Below, piece after piece: positions 7,421 to 15,178 of a stretch of DNA of 64,000 nucleotides (its first letter is position 1; every line of letters begins with the position of its first letter). The notes beneath the pieces were generated by a model, which was not told the origin of the DNA, did no database searches, and saw only the letters and a program-made list of their open reading frames with translations. Origin of the DNA: a virus; IMG/VR virus record IMGVR_UViG_3300028610_001490, positions 24,921 to 88,920 of that record, one strand, 5' to 3'. The translations under genes and the position numbers were made by a program.

Positions 7421-7486
7421 CTAGCCAATATTATAAGAGCACCTACCAAACAGAATAAACATCCATATTAAAGTACTATCTTCCAT
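7421..7486 (-). pseudogene. Membrane micropeptide, apparently frameshifted
   Basis: AAGGAGATATAAA precedes ATG 7486 and MEDSTLIWMFILFG. The frame then ends after a polar GRCSYNIG tail. In the adjacent frame the DNA reads VGALIILASGW, which would complete a single transmembrane helix, so a one-base indel near 7449 is suspected. Could also be a genuine 21-aa peptide. Confidence 0.35.
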
Positions 7487-7527
7487 TTTATATCTCCTTG
7501 TATCTTACTAAATTTTGATTTACTCAG

Positions 7528-7572
7528 TTCTCCTTCGGGATTCGAACCCAACACACCAATTCATGAGGAGAA
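7528..7572 (-). ncRNA. tRNA-like minihelix at the 5' end of a transcript
   Basis: On the minus strand TTCTCCT (7 nt) pairs perfectly with AGGAGAA. Inside is a canonical T-arm, TTGGG-TTCGAAT-CCCGA, and a short D-arm-like remnant, but no anticodon arm; total 45 nt. The host-type promoter with -10 at 7584-7589 would start RNA about five bases upstream, placing this structure at the RNA 5' end. It could be a degenerate tRNA or a functional tRNA mimic. Confidence 0.5.
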
Positions 7573-7583
7573 GTATTTCTATT

Positions 7584-7612
7584 ATTGTAACATATTTGAC
7601 TTATTCTGTCAA
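7584..7612 (-). promoter_or_regulatory. Host sigma-70/sigma-A promoter
   Basis: TTGACA (7612-7607), 17-bp spacer, TACAAT (7589-7584) on the minus strand. It overlaps the last codons of the lipoprotein gene and reads into the tRNA-like minihelix and the genes from 7360 leftward. Confidence 0.85.
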
Positions 7613-7996
7613 GCCTAAATCTACTTCGACATCTGGAACAATTGTGCTTGGTCTAAAAATAACACGATAACGGTAAATACTTTCCGTTGATGATTCAATC
7701 TGTTCCGCAAAATACGTCACGTTATCTGATAATCCAAGAAAGTGTTTCTTGTATGCTTCAGGGCCAACCTTGCAAGTTACGGTCAATTCACCATCACTGT
7801 CATAATTTCCAAGAGAACACAGTCCTTCAATTTGCAAAATATATTCGCTTGTTATCCCATTGTAAAATACGATACGGCGCGTTACTTCAAAGTTATCAGC
7901 CGCAAGCGACAGATTCCTTGATGCTACGTCTGCTGGTTGAGCGCATCCACTGAAAATCAGAACAATCAACAATACAATCCAAAGTAATCTTTTCAT
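7601..7996 (-). CDS. Phage beta-sandwich lipoprotein
   Basis: 131 aa: MKRLLWIVLLIVLIFSGCAQ is a signal peptide with a lipobox (FSGC), so the mature protein would be lipidated at Cys18 and held on the outer face of the cytoplasmic membrane. The rest (DNFEVTRRIVFYNGIT, HFLGLSDNVTYFAEQ) matches the conserved beta-sandwich lipoprotein found in many siphophages, thought to act in superinfection exclusion or envelope interaction. Family recognition good, function inferred. Confidence 0.8.
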   Translation of the reverse strand: MKRLLWIVLLIVLIFSGCAQPADVASRNLSLAADNFEVTRRIVFYNGITSEYILQIEGLCSLGNYDSDGELTVTCKVGPEAYKKHFLGLSDNVTYFAEQIESSTESIYRYRVIFRPSTIVPDVEVDLGLTE

Positions 7997-8083
7997 TTTT
8001 TATCCTTTTTATTTTTATAGTTTAGTCAATCTAAGTTATATCACATTTCTTATAAGCATCTCCAAATAAAATGTTGTTTTTAT

Positions 8084-8248
8084 TTAAAAGCTGTAATGAT
8101 CTGTAAACCAAGAAATTCCTTTACCGCATATACAAATACCAGTAACCCACCCCCCAACGTGAATTAATCCACTGGCAGGAAAGAACCCTCCGATCAGACA
8201 AAATAAAAGCCCAATAAAAATAAGTATATCTGTTGCTGTTATTTTCAT
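8084..8248 (-). CDS. Small membrane protein, 54 aa
   Basis: MKITATDILIFIGLLFCLIGGFF then a second apolar stretch (HVGGWVTGICICG). The ATG overlaps the TGA of the upstream gene (ATATGA). Likely one or two membrane segments. Its MKIT start resembles the 16565 membrane protein, but no firm homology. Confidence 0.55.
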   Translation of the reverse strand: MKITATDILIFIGLLFCLIGGFFPASGLIHVGGWVTGICICGKGISWFTDHYSF

Positions 8249-8616
8249 ATCGTTTCCTTATACAATGCATTTTGAATTTCAAAAAATCCAAACGGCAAAC
8301 CATTTAATTTACCCTGCTTATCATAACTTGCTTTGGTTACATTGCCATTAATTATATGTACATCAATGTCCCAATAATCTAACCTGTTATCATTAATCAT
8401 ATGTCCAATAAATGTAGGTGTTGTTTGTCTCAACGTATAAATATTTAAACAATTATAATCTCCCCCTTTTGCTAATGAAATATGTTCTAATATATACTCA
8501 CATTCTTCTACTGGATTTCTTGATCTCTCTGGATAAAAAAGCTGCAATCCTTTCTTTTTTTGTTTAAATAATCCCACATCTTTTTCATTCTTCATAATTA
8601 TTAAATTAATTTTCAT
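8245..8616 (-). CDS. Hypothetical protein, 123 aa
   Basis: Start chosen at ATG 8616 (MKINLIIMKNEKDV), preceded by GGAGATATACA and overlapping the upstream stop. The longer frame would cross the upstream gene. Soluble, beta-rich; no known motif. Confidence 0.6.
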   Translation of the reverse strand: MKINLIIMKNEKDVGLFKQKKKGLQLFYPERSRNPVEECEYILEHISLAKGGDYNCLNIYTLRQTTPTFIGHMINDNRLDYWDIDVHIINGNVTKASYDKQGKLNGLPFGFFEIQNALYKETI

Positions 8617-8798
8617 TGTATATCTCCTGTTAGACAACCATTTTTACAATATGGATCACTATCTAAAAATTCTGTGTCATCACAATGATTTTCTTTACCA
8701 CAAAAAACACATGGCAACATTAATGGATCCTCTTCAAACATTTTTTTTACTTCTTTACTGTTACTTTCGATTAAACGTATGGTATTACTCATTACCAT
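8613..8798 (-). CDS. Small CxxC/CxxxC zinc protein, 61 aa
   Basis: C-terminal half has LPCVFCGKENHC and DPYCKNGC, potential zinc ligands. Starts at ATG 8798 or at the internal ATG 8792; the ribosome site (GAGAA) favours neither clearly. Coupled to the genes on both sides by overlaps. Function unknown. Confidence 0.55.
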   Translation of the reverse strand: MVMSNTIRLIESNSKEVKKMFEEDPLMLPCVFCGKENHCDDTEFLDSDPYCKNGCLTGDIQ

Positions 8799-9040
8799 TG
8801 ATTCTCAGATTCTACTGGAACTTTGAATGCAAGAGCAAAACTTTGCAAGCATTTCTCACACAAATCAAAGTGCCATATTTGACCATCAAATCTAGATCCA
8901 TAGCCAAACCCAATTTTTATTTCTTGCATCAAACTTACAAAATGTTCGCTTGTTACTTGCTCTATTTCCCCACAACTATTGCAAACAATTTCAGACACTT
9001 CATAAACAGTCTTTTTAGTTTCTCTTAGGAAATCTCTCAT
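8792..9040 (-). CDS. Zinc-ribbon hypothetical protein, 82 aa
   Basis: IVCNSCGEIEQ and DLCEKCLQSF form two CxxC pairs around a central FGYGSRFDG loop. This is a typical phage/bacterial small zinc-ribbon architecture. Overlaps the methyltransferase end by four bases. Function unknown. Confidence 0.6.
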   Translation of the reverse strand: MRDFLRETKKTVYEVSEIVCNSCGEIEQVTSEHFVSLMQEIKIGFGYGSRFDGQIWHFDLCEKCLQSFALAFKVPVESENQW

Positions 9041-9717
9041 GATTCCTCCAATCTTTTTTGTGCAATTTGGAACATGACTGGATCATTTTCGAGCCCCACA
9101 CAATTCCTGTTATTGTCTTTTGCCCACCTTGCAGTAGTTCCTGAGCCAAGAAATGGATCAAGTATCCAATCATCTTCATCAGTAAATGGCAATAGCAATC
9201 TATCCATAAGTTTCAATGATTTTTGCCATTGAACATTTTTGCCACTTTTGTCCTTGACTCTTTCTTTTGACATTGTATGAAAATTGCCCAAATCATAGAA
9301 TACGTCACAAGGAATTTTCAATCCAGTTCCCTTTTTATCTAATGCTGTACCTGCAGTTTTTTTGGGCACTCTAATACGATCATGATAAAACTTGTAATCT
9401 TTTCCTTTAGCCCAAATAAGAATGTCATCATGTTTTCTTGGAAAATATCGTTTAGAAACCCCTCCCCATTCCATGACATATATGGCATGATTAACAAAGT
9501 ATGCTTTCAAATCATACTTGAATATCATCATATATTCACCTACAGTATGATGGTCTGTTTGCACAATAAATATACCATTTTCTTTGAGCAATTTCCAGCA
9601 TATCTCTACCCAATCAAAATTCATACTTTCATAGATACAATCTCCATAGACTAAATCAAACTGTTTATTAATCTGATTTAGCCATGTAAGATTGTCTGTG
9701 TTATGAAGTTCTATCAT
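9037..9717 (-). CDS. DNA (adenine/cytosine-N4) methyltransferase-like
   Basis: 226 aa with class-beta order: a motif-IV-like region near residues 20-32 (FDLVYGDCIYES), a target-recognition stretch in the middle, then LDPFLGSGTTARWAKDNNRNCVGLENDP (SAM-binding motif I). It would transfer methyl groups from SAM to amino groups in DNA. Motif IV normally reads (D/N/S)PP(Y/F) but is DCIY here, so catalytic activity is uncertain. No partner endonuclease is adjacent; a protective or regulatory role is inferred. Confidence 0.8.
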   Translation of the reverse strand: MIELHNTDNLTWLNQINKQFDLVYGDCIYESMNFDWVEICWKLLKENGIFIVQTDHHTVGEYMMIFKYDLKAYFVNHAIYVMEWGGVSKRYFPRKHDDILIWAKGKDYKFYHDRIRVPKKTAGTALDKKGTGLKIPCDVFYDLGNFHTMSKERVKDKSGKNVQWQKSLKLMDRLLLPFTDEDDWILDPFLGSGTTARWAKDNNRNCVGLENDPVMFQIAQKRLEES

Positions 9718-10745
9718 GCTGCCAACGCATACTCTTCTATGACTTTTACGCCACGATTCATTGCATTGGCGCGCTGACCAAAAAGGATTGAATTTTCAGG
9801 TTTCTTCCTTGTAGCTCTAGCCCAGTTTTCCATTTCGCTGACTGAATTCCAGAGATCATAACACGTATTTCCAGCAATTCCAGTTCCTTCACCATCAAAC
9901 AATCTCATTGTCAAATCAACATCTCGCTCAGACTTTACAATTGATTGTTCAACTAAATCTTCCCTGGCTGGCCTCAATTCATCTGGGTAGTATTCTGGAA
10001 CTTGTGGCAATGAAGGATAGACATCAAACAATAAGTTATATGCTTCAGAACGACCTATTGAAGTTCGTTCAAACAGATTGAACAAATTCTCTGTAGCAAA
10101 AGCTTGTTGTTCTGCATTCTGTTGAACATAGTTCATCCAGATACCCAACTCTTTTGCCATCTCTTTAGAGTTATGTCTTCCTGTCCAAATCTTTCCCCTT
10201 CCCTTTTCTTTAGATTGTTCAGCTTGTGAAATAGCAGCCATCCATGTATTCTGACATACCACACGAATTGTAACTACATTTAGTTGCGCTCCCAATTTAG
10301 AATCAAATCCAAGCGCTACAAATCCATAAGTATCAATTTGGTCGTTTTTACGTACATCAAAACTATTCAACTTCCAAGTGAGAAACATTTTTTCACCCTT
10401 TCCTAAAAATCCAAGAGTTTCTACAGGACGATTAACCTTTTCATCAAACAGATCAATGGCTGTTTCTGGCTGAAGAATCTGATATCTGTCACTGGCGAAT
10501 CCCATGACGCGTTCCTGCGGATCTTCTAGAATCGGAGAACGAACAATACAAATCTGCTCAGTCTCCCTCAGTTCACCATTGAGAAACACACTTACTGGTC
10601 TAGTGTCAAACACTACAAATCCGTTAATCTTCTCCATAGAATCCCTGCCATTTAGAGGCTCTTGGGATACATGACCTAATTCATGCCATGCTGGAGTTCT
10701 CAACCCATAAAATCTTTCGCCTAGCACATTTCCTGACATCATCAT
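9714..10745 (-). CDS. DUF932 phage/plasmid-like protein
   Basis: 343 aa. FYGLRTPAWHELGHV near the start, the central YQILQPETAIDLFDE and ALGFDSKLGAQLNVVTIRVVCQNTW blocks and overall length match DUF932 (phage/plasmid-like protein TIGR03299), common in phages and conjugative elements with no settled function. AAAGGAGATATATAAA precedes ATG 10745, and a strong promoter lies at 10789-10817. First gene of its transcript. Confidence 0.85.
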   Translation of the reverse strand: MMMSGNVLGERFYGLRTPAWHELGHVSQEPLNGRDSMEKINGFVVFDTRPVSVFLNGELRETEQICIVRSPILEDPQERVMGFASDRYQILQPETAIDLFDEKVNRPVETLGFLGKGEKMFLTWKLNSFDVRKNDQIDTYGFVALGFDSKLGAQLNVVTIRVVCQNTWMAAISQAEQSKEKGRGKIWTGRHNSKEMAKELGIWMNYVQQNAEQQAFATENLFNLFERTSIGRSEAYNLLFDVYPSLPQVPEYYPDELRPAREDLVEQSIVKSERDVDLTMRLFDGEGTGIAGNTCYDLWNSVSEMENWARATRKKPENSILFGQRANAMNRGVKVIEEYALAA

Positions 10746-10788
10746 TTTATATATCTCCTTTATTTTCTAGTCTAATTTATCTTACTTA

Positions 10789-10817
10789 ATTATATCATAT
10801 TTGATTCATTATGTCAA
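10789..10817 (-). promoter_or_regulatory. Consensus host promoter for the DUF932 operon
   Basis: Perfect TTGACA (10817-10812), 17 bp, perfect TATAAT (10794-10789), on the minus strand. An element copy (10842) lies just upstream of the -35. Confidence 0.92.
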
Positions 10818-10856
10818 GTCAAAATTGTTATTGTAGCTACGGATAAAATCCATGTT

Positions 10857-11048
10857 TTATTTGGGAAACCATGAGCCTGATTTTTCGTCTTGTTGCCAAA
10901 ATCTTTTTGCAACTTCTAAGTCCCTTTTCAAGCATCTTATTTCATGAGAAATATTAACTTCATCATTAAAATTGGTGCAACAATGCAATGCACCTATAGC
11001 TTTATCAAGCCTGTTTTGTATGTCTATGGGATTGAATTTTCTATTCAT
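10857..11048 (-). CDS. Hypothetical helical protein, 63 aa
   Basis: MNRKFNPIDIQNRLDKAIGAL..., a basic, helical sequence ending DEKSGSWFPK. Preceded by AAGGAGAAAA. Its 170-bp upstream region carries several palindromes and a possible promoter. Function unknown. Confidence 0.6.
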   Translation of the reverse strand: MNRKFNPIDIQNRLDKAIGALHCCTNFNDEVNISHEIRCLKRDLEVAKRFWQQDEKSGSWFPK

Positions 11049-11221
11049 TTTTCTCCTTGTTTCACTTAATTATCTAGTATACTAGATAATTATATAATTG
11101 TTAAGAATCTTTTTTAATTTTGTTATTAATATTTATCTAGAATACTATATTATTATGGTTGTATCTAGTATTCTATATTATTAAATATCATACTTTTCAA
11201 ATTTTGTCAAGGGTACAAATG
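11049..11221. repeat. Palindrome-rich regulatory gap (TCTAGTATxCTATA family)
   Basis: Contains a perfect 24-bp palindrome at 11068-11091 (AATTATCTAGTA and its complement) and two near-identical direct copies of ATCTAGxATxCTATATTATTA at 11135-11155 and 11163-11183. The same words recur at 41035-41107. A possible minus promoter (TTGACA 11210-11205, weak TATTTA 11187-11182) would place the palindromes in the leader. Looks like an operator or partition/replication site. Confidence 0.6.
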
Positions 11222-11578
11222 TTATGACTTTGCTAAATCTTTTCCACATTTACATGTACAGTTTTTAAATGTATCTAAATCAACATCTTGGGCTTTGCGT
11301 CCACATTCACATGCAATTACGGATATCGTTTTTTCTTCTTCCATGTCTCGAATGAAATATTTATACATATCATTTTTCTTGTTCCATAACTTGATCAATT
11401 TGCGAAATGCTGTTATGTTCTTGCACCACACAGAGCCCTTTGTTATTTCTTTGTTGCGCCATAGATTTTCACATTCATAGAAAAATTGTTTATAGGGTCG
11501 CAATTCAACTGGCACTTGCCATTCTTCGTAGAAGTGTTTAAGTTGATCAAGTTCGTCTTTTGGTTTAGTTACGTTCAT
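11222..11578 (-). CDS. Hypothetical protein with C-terminal zinc ribbon, 118 aa
   Basis: Helical, Trp-rich N-terminal region followed by ACECGRKAQDV...CTCKCGKDL, four or five Cys that can bind zinc. No family recognised. Confidence 0.6.
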   Translation of the reverse strand: MNVTKPKDELDQLKHFYEEWQVPVELRPYKQFFYECENLWRNKEITKGSVWCKNITAFRKLIKLWNKKNDMYKYFIRDMEEEKTISVIACECGRKAQDVDLDTFKNCTCKCGKDLAKS

Positions 11579-11605
11579 AGCCTACCTCCAAATAAAATGT
11601 CTCTT

Positions 11606-11772
11606 TTATTGTGGCATTATCAAAAATACACCAGTAACAACAACCAATATTATTGTGGCTATTGCCACATATATTTTATTGTAGTTGCTAATCCCATGGT
11701 CTGCCACATCATAATAAAAGAAGCAATGAATGGTGAAGCTATAAGCAAGCATCCTATTATAAGTCTTATCAT
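11606..11772 (-). pseudogene. Two-helix membrane protein split by a frameshift
   Basis: From ATG 11772, after GAAGGAG, the frame gives MIRLIIGCLLIASPFIASFIMM, a transmembrane helix, and stops after 37 aa. In another frame the same DNA continues as DHGISNYNKIYVAIATIILVVV to a TAA at 11606, a second helix with a soluble loop before it. The two halves look like one protein with a one-base indel around 11690-11705; programmed frameshifting is an alternative. Confidence 0.45.
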
Positions 11773-11804
11773 AATTTTCTCCTTCAAATAAACATTTTTT
11801 TTAT

Positions 11805-12140
11805 TTAATCCATATTATCAGAAATAAGTTTGGCTCCATACGCTACTATTGCTAATACCACAAATGCTATAGCCCATCCTATCAGTATTTGCCAGCCCTT
11901 AGTAATAATTGATATAATCATTATAATTGTAATTGGAGAGGTCGCCATTAGGATACCCATAAATAGCTTAAATTTTCTTTTATTCATGCTTACAAAGCTA
12001 CCAAGAATCAATCCAAGAATCAAACAAGAAGTCCACCCTGCCCAAAACGGTAAACCCCCAATGATAACTAAGAATATGTATAAAATTGTCCCGCAAAACA
12101 TAATGAAAATTGCTTTTCCAATATTTCTTATTACTCTCAT
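11805..12140 (-). CDS. Multi-pass membrane protein, 111 aa
   Basis: Four hydrophobic stretches (FIMFCGTILYIFLVII, WTSCLILGLILGSFV, LMATSPITIIMIISI, LIGWAIAFVVLAIVAYG) separated by short basic loops (NKRKFK). Predicted integral membrane protein; possible envelope or exclusion function but not recognised. Confidence 0.65.
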   Translation of the reverse strand: MRVIRNIGKAIFIMFCGTILYIFLVIIGGLPFWAGWTSCLILGLILGSFVSMNKRKFKLFMGILMATSPITIIMIISIITKGWQILIGWAIAFVVLAIVAYGAKLISDNMD

Positions 12141-12165
12141 ATTTTTCTCCTTCAGAAATCTTTTA

Positions 12166-12342
12166 TTATGTTGATTTCAATATCACGATTATAAATATAA
12201 GGATCATACAAACAAAAGAAGAACCTAAAACAATTCTTGTTCCTTCAATATCTTTTTCTGAGTCTAGGCGCAGACCGTTGAAAAAATTGATTATTGTAAT
12301 TGCAATATTAAAAATCATCCAGCCTTTATCAAATGTATTCAT
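12166..12342 (-). CDS. Two-helix membrane protein, 58 aa
   Basis: ATG 12342 (MNTFDKGWMIFNIAITIINFF), then a charged loop (RLDSEKDIEG) and FVCMILIFIIVILK. A helical hairpin in the membrane is predicted. AAAGGAG ribosome site. Function unknown. Confidence 0.6.
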   Translation of the reverse strand: MNTFDKGWMIFNIAITIINFFNGLRLDSEKDIEGTRIVLGSSFVCMILIFIIVILKST

Positions 12343-12373
12343 ACTTTCTCCTTTGATAAAACCAACCTTTTAT

Positions 12374-12577
12374 CTAGCTTACAACACGTCTTTGAATTTC
12401 CTTTCTTTGTAGAGAAACAACATACCCACTAAGATCAAGTCTTATATCATAGGGTTTATCAAATGATGGGTTGATTTCTTCTATTGTTCCTTTAATTTCA
12501 TCACCATAGAATTTCTGCTCTGGGGTGTTGAAAAATTTAATCATTACGGTATCTCCTACATCTAGTTTTCTAGTCAT
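12374..12577 (-). CDS. Small SH3/KOW-like barrel protein, 67 aa
   Basis: Start set at ATG 12577 (MTRKLDVGDTVMIKF), where AAGGAGAAAT lies at normal distance. The VGDTVMIKF ... GTIEEI ... YVVSLQRKEI pattern of alternating strands resembles a small barrel (KOW-like), but this is a fold guess only. Confidence 0.6.
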   Translation of the reverse strand: MTRKLDVGDTVMIKFFNTPEQKFYGDEIKGTIEEINPSFDKPYDIRLDLSGYVVSLQRKEIQRRVVS

Positions 12578-12622
12578 ATTTCTCCTTGACAAATTTCAAA
12601 TTTTGTGGTAGAATTTTTTATT

Positions 12623-12856
12623 TTACCAATTGGCACAGACAAATTTTGCAAAGTCGCCATGCCAAATTTGTGAGTTACCAGTGCTTTCTCGTCTACGGGG
12701 AAAATTCTTAAAATGTTGATATATGTATTCAAGTTCATTGCCTGTTGCTTTTACCCAAACTACCGTATTAACATAGTTGATTGGGTGTATATCGTTACCA
12801 AGATATTGCCTATATTCAATTAGTTCAAATTGCTGAGATGTTTTTATATATAGCAT
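12623..12856 (-). CDS. Hypothetical protein, 77 aa
   Basis: MLYIKTSQQFELIEYRQYLG..., ends FAKFVCANW. Start overlaps the preceding TAA (TAAATG). No recognisable motif. Confidence 0.55.
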   Translation of the reverse strand: MLYIKTSQQFELIEYRQYLGNDIHPINYVNTVVWVKATGNELEYIYQHFKNFPRRRESTGNSQIWHGDFAKFVCANW

Positions 12857-13003
12857 TTATTCTTCCTTTCTGGCAAATATAGTTTTTTTACATTTTGTGC
12901 ATCTTATTGTAATACTCATTAAAATTATTTCATTGCCATTAATCATACACGATCCGATTCTCCAATTATGTTTGCATAGCAATTGTTTTATCCAACTTAA
13001 CAT
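12857..13003 (-). CDS. Small zinc-binding protein, 48 aa
   Basis: ATG 13003; MLSWIKQLLCKHNWRIG...IRCTKCKKTIF. Cys-His plus CxxC arrangement like the 3575 product, suggesting a paralogous pair of mini zinc proteins. The stop overlaps the start of the next gene. Confidence 0.6.
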   Translation of the reverse strand: MLSWIKQLLCKHNWRIGSCMINGNEIILMSITIRCTKCKKTIFARKEE

Positions 13004-13021
13004 ATTTTCTCCTAAATAAAA

Positions 13022-13243
13022 TCACTGTTTTATTTGACTGCTGTGCCCCTTCCAGTCAACTTGAAATTGAACATTTGCTAATTCTAGGATAGCAGTAATG
13101 ATTGTTGCGGGCACACTTGCGTTGCATAATTTGTGTGGAGCCCAATCCATTGTTGGATCGACTTCATTCAATATATCACATGTCCACTTTATTTTTTCTT
13201 CCCATATTTTACTCCAATGAATTGTGCCTTTATTTTTATCCAT
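13022..13243 (-). CDS. Hypothetical protein, 73 aa
   Basis: MDKNKGTIHWSKIWEEKIKW..., Trp-rich N-terminus and helical C-terminus (SVPATIITAILELANV). No family recognised. Confidence 0.55.
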   Translation of the reverse strand: MDKNKGTIHWSKIWEEKIKWTCDILNEVDPTMDWAPHKLCNASVPATIITAILELANVQFQVDWKGHSSQIKQ

Positions 13244-13304
13244 TTATTGTTTCCTTTTCTTGGTGTACCAACTTTGTTGGTTAGCACACCAATAAATTTG
13301 GTTG

Positions 13305-14501
13305 TTATCCTAAATTCATGGGCATGATAACCATTGATCGTGAGTTTTCTTCTGTTGATATTAGAATAGGGTGATTGTGTGTGTTAGCTTCAATGCATAC
13401 TGTTTCTCCAACCTGAACAACTTCTTTTAGGAACTTGTATTGAAATGCAATACACCAATGTTTTACCGCATCAAGAGTTTCATCTGATTCCTTCACTCTT
13501 TTTTCACTTGTCAATTTTACCAATACGTTTTCTAAATTGCTATTTGTAACATAGAAGCCAGTATCCACTTCGCCCATTTCTTCTGATGTTGCATTCATGT
13601 TGCATATATTTAAAGTATCTCCATAAAAACCCAACTTGACCACACCCGTTCCTTCTGCAGCAATAACACCAGCTTCTTCGCATGCTTCAGCAATTTCCTT
13701 GGATGATGCATTGAATGAAAATGTGCTTTCTTTAGGGTAAATAGCCATATAGTCAGGGTAATTGCCATCAATTTCTGCCAATACTAATTCTCCACCCTGC
13801 CATGTGAATTTGAGTTGTCCTGGCTTATGATACATTGCAATTACCCCAACAGCATGCTTGAGATTGATTGCGCTTGGGCTAATAATGGTTTTGAATTCAG
13901 GTATCAGTATGCTATGTGGGTTGGAATCAACTTTAGCAATCCTAAATCCATCCGTTGCAGCTAACGTAACAGAATCCGATTCCATATTGGTAGTCAGAAG
14001 AACGCCCATTAATACAGGTCGCGCTTCATCAGTACTAGCAACAGACTGAACATACTTGTAATCATTAAGAAATACTTCATTGTCAAAACTGGCTATGAGA
14101 TCGTCAAATTCTCCCATAGGTGGAAATTCGTCTGAATGAAGACCCTTTAGTGTATAGGTTGCTTTTCCTGCCTGTAGAGTAAGGTTGTACTCTGTTCTAG
14201 TGTATGTATCTTCTCCTTCTCCATGTTTAGTTGTTTTTTCTTTATACCCAAATTTAACATCTTTTGCCTTGACTTTGCCAATCAATTTTTTCAGATTCAC
14301 ATAATCAACACACACAGAAAATTCTTGATCTGTGGGATTATCAATCCACAACTTGAAATATGCTTCAAGATTGCTGGTTGTCAACGTAGTTGATTCTGGC
14401 GACACTTCAATCAGAACATGTGCCAGAACTGGCAATGTTGCTCTTTTGGAAACCGTACCGTTCAATTTTGTTAAAGCTTTCTTTAGTTCTGCAGTTTTCA
14501 T
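13305..14501 (-). CDS. dnaN: DNA polymerase III beta subunit-like sliding clamp
   Basis: 398 aa, close to the length of bacterial beta clamps. MKTAELKKALTKLNGTVSKRATLPVLAHVLIEV matches the start of domain 1, and LMGVLLTT...LAATDGFRIAKV is the hallmark segment of domain 2. As a head-to-tail dimer it would encircle DNA and tether the replicative polymerase. Driven by its own strong promoter (14553-14581), with element copy 14525 at the RNA 5' end. No polymerase gene is visible in the window. The symbol denotes family, not host identity. Confidence 0.88.
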   Translation of the reverse strand: MKTAELKKALTKLNGTVSKRATLPVLAHVLIEVSPESTTLTTSNLEAYFKLWIDNPTDQEFSVCVDYVNLKKLIGKVKAKDVKFGYKEKTTKHGEGEDTYTRTEYNLTLQAGKATYTLKGLHSDEFPPMGEFDDLIASFDNEVFLNDYKYVQSVASTDEARPVLMGVLLTTNMESDSVTLAATDGFRIAKVDSNPHSILIPEFKTIISPSAINLKHAVGVIAMYHKPGQLKFTWQGGELVLAEIDGNYPDYMAIYPKESTFSFNASSKEIAEACEEAGVIAAEGTGVVKLGFYGDTLNICNMNATSEEMGEVDTGFYVTNSNLENVLVKLTSEKRVKESDETLDAVKHWCIAFQYKFLKEVVQVGETVCIEANTHNHPILISTEENSRSMVIMPMNLG

Positions 14502-14524
14502 TTGTTATCTCCTAGTATAGTTTA

Positions 14525-14544
14525 AATAAAAGTGTTATTTTATC
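14525..14544 (-). repeat. Palindromic element at the 5' end of the clamp mRNA
   Basis: AATAAAAGTGTTATTTTATC, lying only a few bases downstream of the expected transcription start of the clamp promoter. Here the element is in a leader rather than between two genes, so it is not simply a 3'-end signal. Confidence 0.75.
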
Positions 14545-14552
14545 TTACCTTA

Positions 14553-14581
14553 ATTATAGCACATTTGACTGTGATTGTCAA
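14553..14581 (-). promoter_or_regulatory. Consensus host promoter for the sliding clamp
   Basis: TTGACA (14581-14576), 17 bp, TATAAT (14558-14553). Overlaps the last codons of the 14578 gene. Confidence 0.92.
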
Positions 14582-14775
14582 GTCAATTTTGATTTCCATT
14601 TATAGGGAAATACTTTGGTTAGATAGTTCTTGTTATCTTTGAGATACCATTGATTCATAATAAAAATGGCTTCAAATGTTCCATCACTATGTTTCCAGCC
14701 ACACAAGTATTTGCCTATTTTTTCAGGATAGACATCGCTTGCCCATTTCCATCCTTCCTCAATTGTTTCTGCCAT
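14578..14775 (-). CDS. Hypothetical protein, 65 aa
   Basis: MAETIEEGWKWASDVYPEKIGKYLCGWKH..., Trp/Tyr-rich compact sequence. The 3' end overlaps the clamp promoter. Function unknown. Confidence 0.55.
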   Translation of the reverse strand: MAETIEEGWKWASDVYPEKIGKYLCGWKHSDGTFEAIFIMNQWYLKDNKNYLTKVFPYKWKSKLT

Positions 14776-14812
14776 ATTTTTATTCTCTTGTTATCCAGAT
14801 AAAAGCATGATT

Positions 14813-15175
14813 TTATTTGAGACAATCAATTTTATTGTAACATATTTTGATAAGTCTCGTTGCTTCACCCCATGTCAGTTTTCCAATAACTCTTATGGAT
14901 GTGCTATTTTCCAAATGTACAATAATTTTATATCCTACATTATAATTGAGTCCCCTATAATCATTGTCAACTATTATGCTTAGAATATCTTTCTTTTTCA
15001 AAATTGAATTTCCTATTCTGATATAGACGGAGTCTTTGCAGTCTACAATATCTTCATCCCACTCTCGATTATGGATTATCTCTCCCTTGTCTTTCAAACA
15101 TTGTTTCAAATCACTTATTTCTATTTTTAGTTGATGATTCTGCAATTGCATTCTTTCTTCTTCTTTACGATTCAT
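14813..15175 (-). CDS. Coiled-coil N-terminal hypothetical protein, 120 aa
   Basis: Residues 1-40 (MNRKEEERMQLQNHQLKIEISDLKQCL) form a charged helix suited to dimerisation. The rest is beta-rich with ITSIRVIGKLTWGEATRLI-like packing. AAGGAAATAATAA precedes the ATG. No family recognised. Confidence 0.6.
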   Translation of the reverse strand: MNRKEEERMQLQNHQLKIEISDLKQCLKDKGEIIHNREWDEDIVDCKDSVYIRIGNSILKKKDILSIIVDNDYRGLNYNVGYKIIVHLENSTSIRVIGKLTWGEATRLIKICYNKIDCLK

Positions 15176-15178
15176 TTA

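Noticed and set aside
7528-7572. Complete tRNA gene or tmRNA at the TTCGAAT motif
   Set aside because: Only 45 nt lie between the acceptor strands and there is no anticodon arm or tag-peptide frame; kept as a tRNA-like minihelix instead.
12568-12602. Rightward promoter TTGACA-17-TAGAAT in the plus strand at about 12574
   Set aside because: The TTGACA overlaps the complement of the ribosome site of the 12374 gene (AAGGAG ... ), and it would transcribe only the antisense of small genes; probably coincidental.
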